This document shows, piece after piece, positions 62,801 through 64,000 of a DNA stretch of 64,000 bases. Below the pieces are notes generated by a model. The model was not told the origin of the DNA. It ran no database searches and saw only the letters and a program-made list of their open reading frames with translations. The stretch's first letter is position 1. Every line of letters begins with the position of its first letter. The position numbers and the translations under genes were made by a program. The stretch is from Marinobacter sp. BGYM27 (lineage in GTDB: Bacteria > Pseudomonadota > Gammaproteobacteria > Pseudomonadales > Oleiphilaceae), in the NCBI GenBank assembly GCA_025153445.1, contig JANZNS010000004.1, positions 248,001-312,000 of the forward strand. The letters are read 5' to 3'.

Positions 62801-62824
62801 CCCGCCGCGGCAGGGCCGCACGGG
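62801..62824 (-). terminator. Terminator of the CBS-domain gene
   Basis: On the minus strand a CCCG-GCGGC/GCCGC-CGGG hairpin is followed by TGTTTTTCTTT. It lies 118 bp past the CBS gene stop and 86 bp before the frmA start, so frmA needs its own promoter. Confidence 0.7.
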
Positions 62825-62942
62825 CGATCATTGTCAGTCTGTTGTATCGGACAACCGGGCATAGCCGGCAAGCGCGGCGTTCGGGGCTCTAAACAGCCGA
62901 GCCCGAATCAGCAGGGCGGGCCGGCATCACCGACGAACGCGA

Positions 62943-63374
62943 TCAGTCCGCTTCCGTGACAAAGCGGGGCAACTCCATGTCGCAGCCATTGCGGGCCAGT
63001 GCCGTCAATATGGCGGTTCGGGTGACAATCCCGACCAATCGGCCCTCATCAACAACAGGATACACTTTTGGCTTGTCTCGCCCCAGATTCTGGGCAATAT
63101 CCACCACTGAAACATCCGGTGAAATGGTCAGCGGTGTTTTGAACATCACGTCATCAACCGTTGGATCGCCTTCGCAATGGTAGTTGGTGACCAGCAGCGA
63201 ATGGATACAGTCCTGCTCAGATATAAAGCCGATAACATGCCGCTTGTCGTCCACCACCGGCAGTCCGGTGACATGGTGATGCAAGAGCGTTTCCACAACC
63301 TTGCCCAGCGGTGTGCCGCAACGCACAGGTTCAATGTGGTTGGACATCACATCGCCTGCAGTGAGTGATCTCAT
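62943..63374 (-). CDS. Two-CBS-domain protein
   Basis: The 143-aa protein consists of a tandem CBS pair: about 6-60 (AGDVMSNHIEPVRCGTPLGKVVETLLHHHVTGLPVVDDKRHVIGFISEQDC) and about 72-130 (VDDVMFKTPLTISPDVSVVDIAQNL...YPVVDEGRLVGIVTRTAIL). Such pairs bind adenine nucleotides and act as energy or ligand sensors. GGGAG precedes the ATG. The partner is unknown; the gene is alone and divergent from the small ORF region on the right. Confidence 0.88.
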   Translation of the reverse strand: MRSLTAGDVMSNHIEPVRCGTPLGKVVETLLHHHVTGLPVVDDKRHVIGFISEQDCIHSLLVTNYHCEGDPTVDDVMFKTPLTISPDVSVVDIAQNLGRDKPKVYPVVDEGRLVGIVTRTAILTALARNGCDMELPRFVTEAD

Positions 63375-63660
63375 ATCTCGTCTCCCGCCTGTTGGGTCTG
63401 CGCGTTACTGATTATTCCGGAACCGCTGGATAACCCGCGCTGCAAACTGGCCGACAAAACACTCAGCCATGCTTTAAAACTAGGCAAAGACCAGCCGATA
63501 GGGAAATACATTTATCAGATAACGACCATGGCGATGGCCTATAAAGAGACGTCACCATTCACTATCATCAGAATGCACATGTTGTAACTCAAATCCACAC
63601 AAACTGACACAATATTCGCTTACTACTTATTGCTCCGAAGCCCTTGTATGCCGTACATTT
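63375..63660. other. Intergenic region upstream of the CBS gene and of the leader
   Basis: I see no gene, repeat or convincing operator in this stretch. CTGACA (63604-63609) followed by TACTTAT (63621-63627) might contribute to a plus-strand promoter for the leader at 63661-63809, but the spacing is not canonical. Confidence 0.35.
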
Positions 63661-63809
63661 CACCTGCGTTGAGGGACTTCTTCCCAATCGCACCCTGAGT
63701 TCTTTCAGGGTGACGCGCGTGGCCTCCACTGCAGCGTCTTTACTACATATTATTTTACTAGGCGTTGAACAGGATCGTTCTCTCGAACTCCTGGGATAGC
63801 TAGTTCAAC
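63661..63809 (+). ncRNA. Structured 5' leader (candidate cis-acting RNA)
   Basis: Several stems precede the 53-residue ORF. The perfect hairpin CACCCTGA-GTTCTT-TCAGGGTG lies at 63691-63712. An imperfect one (TGCG...GGGA/TCCC...CGCA) lies at about 63665-63692. A nested structure has outer stem GTTGAAC (63764-63770) pairing with GTTCAAC (63803-63809) and inner hairpin GTTC-TCTC-GAAC (63777-63788). The outer stem ends one base before the ribosome-binding site GGAGGTG. This layout suggests post-transcriptional control, but no known riboswitch class was recognised. Confidence 0.5.
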
Positions 63810-63821
63810 TGGAGGTGTATT

Positions 63822-63983
63822 ATGCGTTTATCTGACCTGACCGTTCGTTTCCGTCGTAACCGTGTGGTTATGCCAGAACATTCGCGCGTTGAAGCTGTTG
63901 AGCGTCGTCAGACCCTGAGTCTGGAAGCGCTGAATCGTCCGGCACAGTCCCGTAGCCTGAAGGCTGCTCTGCGCCAGCGCTAA
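63822..63983 (+). CDS. Small arginine-rich protein, 53 residues, unknown function
   Basis: The ORF starts with ATG after a near-perfect ribosome-binding site, GGAGGTG (63811-63817), and ends with TAA at 63981-63983. The product, MRLSDLTVRFRRNRVVMPEH followed by 33 more residues, has 12 Arg and 1 Lys against 5 acidic residues (net about +8), no Cys, no Trp and no membrane segment. Codons are nearly all those favoured in highly expressed genes (CGT, CTG, GTT), unlike the neighbours. A basic, soluble, possibly RNA- or ribosome-associated protein is likely. I do not recognise the family. Confidence 0.65.
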   Translation: MRLSDLTVRFRRNRVVMPEHSRVEAVERRQTLSLEALNRPAQSRSLKAALRQR

Positions 63984-64000
63984 TTCAGCGTATAAGAGTA

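Overview
The window looks like the chromosome of a heterotrophic, probably marine or halotolerant, gammaproteobacterium of the Marinobacter/Oceanospirillales kind. That placement is an inference from moderately high GC, TRAP and branched-chain ABC transporters, a QsdR-type regulator, a DUF6279 lipoprotein, a canonical PhoB box and the glutathione-dependent formaldehyde pathway. No rRNA, tRNA, phage, IS element or CRISPR array is visible. Gene packing is dense and housekeeping-like.

From about 6 to 45 kb lies a catabolic super-cluster for carboxylic acids. A six-gene minus-strand operon (14217 down to 5958) holds a bifunctional enoyl-CoA hydratase/3-hydroxyacyl-CoA dehydrogenase, a thiolase, a 600-aa acyl-CoA dehydrogenase, a Zn alcohol dehydrogenase, an aldehyde dehydrogenase and a hotdog thioesterase. 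Upstream of it are an IclR regulator, an unrecognised permease, a 3-oxoadipyl-CoA-type thiolase, modABC, a DcaP-like (dicarboxylate) porin, a pimeloyl-CoA dehydrogenase pair (PimC/PimD-like) and a MaoC hydratase. These look like dicarboxylate (pimelate/adipate-like) uptake and beta-oxidation. A minus-strand run from 37961 to 26157 holds two SDRs, a thioesterase, an ACAD10/11-like dehydrogenase, an aminoglycoside-phosphotransferase-like kinase, SurE and an acyl-CoA ligase, then a complete livHMGFK-type transporter. The kinase/ACAD/SDR/ligase set resembles the phosphorylation route for 4-hydroxyacyl-CoA (levulinate-type). A second ligase, an enoyl-CoA hydratase, an amidase and a dctPQM TRAP transporter follow.

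Eight promoter regions or half-sites carry a 15-bp inverted repeat of the form TTYCGCTNAGCGRWA. Two of them also share an identical TCAATATACAAAA block at an identical offset. This suggests that the IclR protein at 14482-15309 controls the whole super-cluster.

From 45 to 50 kb, a periplasmic MsrA-MsrB fusion, a two-component system and a methionine-rich MxKDx repeat protein form a candidate oxidant-defence locus. From 50 to 63 kb the genes are mixed: a DMT exporter, FolE, an alpha/beta hydrolase, a MATE pump, a diguanylate cyclase, a thioesterase and kinase-like pair, a DJ-1 protein behind a TetR-type operator, a DUF6279 lipoprotein, a PhoB-box-driven 5'-nucleotidase lipoprotein, FghA and FrmA, and a CBS protein. 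The right edge carries a structured leader in front of a 53-residue arginine-rich ORF with optimal codons and a strong ribosome-binding site.
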